Part shown: piece by piece, positions 44,532 through 46,336 of the stretch | Position numbering within the stretch: position 1 is the stretch's first letter | Layout of the letters: each line of letters opens with the position of its first letter | Assembly: GCA_944322555.1 (NCBI GenBank) | Contig: CALUPJ010000106.1 | Location: 1-46,336, forward strand | Length of the DNA stretch: 46,336 nt | Reading direction: 5' to 3' | Origin: Candidatus Gastranaerophilales bacterium | GTDB lineage: Bacteria > Cyanobacteriota > Vampirovibrionia > Gastranaerophilales > Gastranaerophilaceae | Notes under the pieces: model-generated | The model's input: only the letters and a program-made list of their open reading frames with translations | Database searches by the model: none | Told to the model about the DNA's origin: nothing | Made by a program: the position numbers and the translations under genes

Positions 44532-44996
44532 ATGACCAACGGTTTGTCGCTTAATTTACAATTACTCCAAAATATTACCGATACGTCAACTAAATCCGTT
44601 TCAAATAATAAACCCGCAGTATACGCAAAAGAAGGCGAGCCAAGATATAACGAAGAAATGGATTTGGACAAAGACGGTGTTGTTACAATGGAAGAATACC
44701 GGCAGTATTGTGAAGAAAATAACATCGGTACGGATGCGCAAATTCAGAACGTACAGAGCATGGGAGACTCTGTTATTCAAAAACGAACAGATAATTCTGC
44801 TGATAACATGAGTTATGACGAATACATGCAATATTGCGAAGAAAACCAAAATATCAGAAGCAATTTTTCCTCTCCGGCTGTTGATGCAGAAATAGACGAA
44901 ACAGGAATTGTAGTACGAAATTTCGGAAAAGCTTTAAACAGTTATTCAGTCAATAACATCAATCTTCCATCTATGAAAATTGAACGCAGTGTGTAA
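44532..44996 (+). CDS. Small EF-hand-like protein
   Basis: A 154-aa protein with one canonical calcium loop, DLDKDGVVTMEE (D-x-D-x-D-G with Glu at 12), followed by YRQYCEEN. A second degenerate copy, NSADNMSYDEYMQYCEEN, lacks most calcium ligands. There is no signal peptide or membrane helix. The tail (ALNSYSVNNINLPSMKIERSV) is polar. The full protein is not recognised as a known family. Monocistronic, convergent with tsaC. Confidence 0.7.
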   Translation: MTNGLSLNLQLLQNITDTSTKSVSNNKPAVYAKEGEPRYNEEMDLDKDGVVTMEEYRQYCEENNIGTDAQIQNVQSMGDSVIQKRTDNSADNMSYDEYMQYCEENQNIRSNFSSPAVDAEIDETGIVVRNFGKALNSYSVNNINLPSMKIERSV

Positions 44997-44999
44997 ATA

Positions 45000-45572
45000 T
45001 TAGATAACAATTTCACCTTGCCGGAAAATAACGGTTTTTCCGTTTTTAAATCCTGCCACGGTCGAAGCTCTTCCTTTTGCTTCACATCCGTAAGACGGTA
45101 CTACCAAATCAACTTTATCTCCGATATATTTTACCGCCTCTTCATAACTTAATGCCGGAGGTTCACCGGAAAAATTAGCACTGGTTGTTGCAAGAACTCT
45201 GCCTTCGATATTTCTGCAAATTTCTGCAAATGTTTTATTGTCAGGAATTCTTACACCGACAGTCGGAAGAGAGGAGGTTATAAAATCGGGTGTTTTTTCG
45301 GATTTTTCCAATACCAGAGTCAAAGCCCCGGGAAAATACTTTTTTATAAGTTTCTGTGCTTCTTTCTCTACCGGTTGTTTAAGATAATCAAAAAGATTAT
45401 AAAATTCATCACTCATTAAAATAAGCGGTTTTTTGCCGTCACGGTGTTTTATTTCATATATTCTTTTAACGGCTTTCTCGCTTCCCGGCAGACAGCCGAG
45501 CCCCCAGACAGTATCTGTTACATAAGCAATAACACCGTCATTTTTTAATATATCGTTTATTTTTTCTATCAT
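45000..45572 (-). CDS. tsaC: Threonylcarbamoyl-AMP synthase (YrdC/Sua5 type)
   Basis: A 190-aa protein making threonylcarbamoyl-adenylate for the t6A37 tRNA modification. The YrdC pattern is visible: TDTVWGLGCLPGSEKAVKRI, IKHRDGKKPLILM and ATTSANFSGEPP, with the final positively charged GRASTVAGF. The length fits YrdC without the extra Sua5 domain. The start codon lacks a clear ribosome site. Confidence 0.93.
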   Translation of the reverse strand: MIEKINDILKNDGVIAYVTDTVWGLGCLPGSEKAVKRIYEIKHRDGKKPLILMSDEFYNLFDYLKQPVEKEAQKLIKKYFPGALTLVLEKSEKTPDFITSSLPTVGVRIPDNKTFAEICRNIEGRVLATTSANFSGEPPALSYEEAVKYIGDKVDLVVPSYGCEAKGRASTVAGFKNGKTVIFRQGEIVI

Positions 45573-45618
45573 AAATCAGCTTTCTTGTAATAATCTGGTC
45601 ACTTAGTAACTTTTATAT

Positions 45619-45624
45619 TATAAT
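45619..45624 (+). promoter_or_regulatory. -10 box upstream of the 83-aa gene
   Basis: TATAAT with TGGTCA (45597-45602) as a weak -35, 16 nt upstream. AAGGAGAT follows before the ATG at 45655. Confidence 0.45.
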
Positions 45625-45654
45625 ACAATAGTATAAAAAAGAAGGAGATACAAA

Positions 45655-45906
45655 ATGGTTCAGCAATTTAACACACCTCAAAAAACAAGACAGGCTGTAA
45701 TACTTTTTCTTAAAGGTTCTGCAACACCTGTCGTAATGTATTTTGATAATCCACAGGCTGTTTATGCGGAATTAAAACAACTTATGAAAAGCCCTACGCC
45801 GGTACTTGTAGAAAAAGAGCCTATAGGTCCTATTAAAAAATTATGTTTTGTATCTACTCAAATAGCAGGTTTGGTATTACAGGAAGAGCCTTATGTCCAG
45901 AAATAA
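45655..45906 (+). CDS. Unrecognised small protein (83 aa)
   Basis: No family recognised. The protein is soluble with alternating strands (QAVILFLKGSATPVVMYFDN, PTPVLVEKEPIG, KKLCFVSTQIAGLVLQEEP), consistent with a small beta-rich fold. AAGGAGAT precedes the start. It overlaps the YceD-like gene by 14 bp, so the two are translated together and it may belong to a ribosome/lipid gene cluster that continues beyond the right edge. Confidence 0.75.
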   Translation: MVQQFNTPQKTRQAVILFLKGSATPVVMYFDNPQAVYAELKQLMKSPTPVLVEKEPIGPIKKLCFVSTQIAGLVLQEEPYVQK

Positions 45907-46336
45907 CGAACAAGGTGAAAAAAAGAGTAATTATATTGTTCTTATAGAAGATATTGAACGTGAGCCCGATAAAAGTTTGCATTATGAGTTTGACGGCGAA
46001 ATTCAGGAACTCGGGGAGTGCCATATATCAGCAGAACTTGATTTAAAATCACTCGGCGGTTTTATTGAGGTCTCCGGACATGTTAACGGCAAAATAAAAC
46101 TTGAATGTGACAGATGTCTTAATAAATTTGATTATGATTTGGATTTTGATATCGAAGAAACTTATGCAAAGCAATCTCTTTATGACGAATATGCACAAGA
46201 GGTTGAACTCCAGTCAGGACAGTTTGTTACGGATTTAAACGGCGAAAAAGAAATCGACATTTATGACTTATTGTATCAATCTGTAATATTACAGTTACCA
46301 AATAAAAAAGTTTGTGGTATAAATTGTAATGAGGGA
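45893..46336 (+). CDS. YceD/DUF177-family protein, partial (runs off right edge)
   Basis: At least 148 residues: MSRNNEQGEKKSNYIVLIED, then a beta-rich body with the zinc-like Cys pair ECDRCLNKF, an acidic region, and KVCGINCNEG at the window end. These cysteines and the spacing are those of YceD (DUF177), usually encoded next to rpmF (ribosomal L32) and linked to 23S rRNA or ribosome function. AGGAAG precedes the ATG. The stop is outside the window. Confidence 0.85.
   Translation, partial: MSRNNEQGEKKSNYIVLIEDIEREPDKSLHYEFDGEIQELGECHISAELDLKSLGGFIEVSGHVNGKIKLECDRCLNKFDYDLDFDIEETYAKQSLYDEYAQEVELQSGQFVTDLNGEKEIDIYDLLYQSVILQLPNKKVCGINCNEG

Overview
The window is AT-rich bacterial chromosome, densely coded on both strands. 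The best taxonomic guess is a non-photosynthetic relative of cyanobacteria (Melainabacteria/Vampirovibrionia, possibly Gastranaerophilales). The clues are an 11-subunit cyanobacterial-style complex I without NuoE/F/G, an oxygen-sensitive class III ribonucleotide reductase, a small PC4-domain protein, and many short lineage-specific proteins. This is inference; there is no rRNA or other marker to settle it. I saw no tRNA, rRNA, CRISPR array, transposase or prophage gene.

Layout. 1-3832 (minus): a cut-off Ala-rich protein, a three-domain response regulator, a short soluble histidine kinase, a PC4-domain protein and a prepilin. 3929-7376 (plus): a receiver-PAS-histidine kinase, a NarL-type regulator and an unrecognised 411-aa protein, all translationally coupled. 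7526-12243: a zinc alcohol dehydrogenase (minus), then a SIMPL lipoprotein, a TPR protein and two tandem paralogous exported helical proteins (plus). 12267-19218: guanylate kinase and a pyruvate-decarboxylase-type enzyme (minus), an acyltransferase (plus), rsmG and a TPR ATPase (minus), plsY (plus). 19572-22405: nrdD, interrupted by an in-frame TGA, then nrdG. 22407-28656: a small unknown protein, an acyl-CoA synthetase, a family 4 uracil-DNA glycosylase, ribD, an endonuclease-IV-like TIM barrel, a formyltransferase and a C_GCAxxG redox protein. 28693-38112 (minus): nuoABCDHIJKLMN. 38193-46336: a TPR protein, uvrA, alaS, an EF-hand protein, tsaC, an 83-aa unknown and a cut-off YceD/DUF177 protein.

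How the genes work together. The gene set fits an anaerobe: class III RNR makes deoxynucleotides, complex I without its NADH-input module probably takes electrons from ferredoxin or another low-potential donor, and a 2-keto-acid decarboxylase plus an alcohol dehydrogenase could reduce keto acids to alcohols. Repair (uvrA, UDG, endonuclease-IV-like), translation (alaS, tsaC, rsmG) and lipid genes (plsY, acyl-CoA synthetase) fill the rest. Three signalling proteins and a prepilin at the left suggest regulation of surface or motility functions.

The most notable observations are the in-frame TGA in nrdD at a position where homologues usually seem to carry glycine, and nine genes on both strands that have a -10-like hexamer exactly 6 nt before the start codon and no Shine-Dalgarno sequence, which suggests widespread leaderless transcription. 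Other genes carry clear GGAGG-type sites with the -10 box further upstream, so the two modes appear to coexist.
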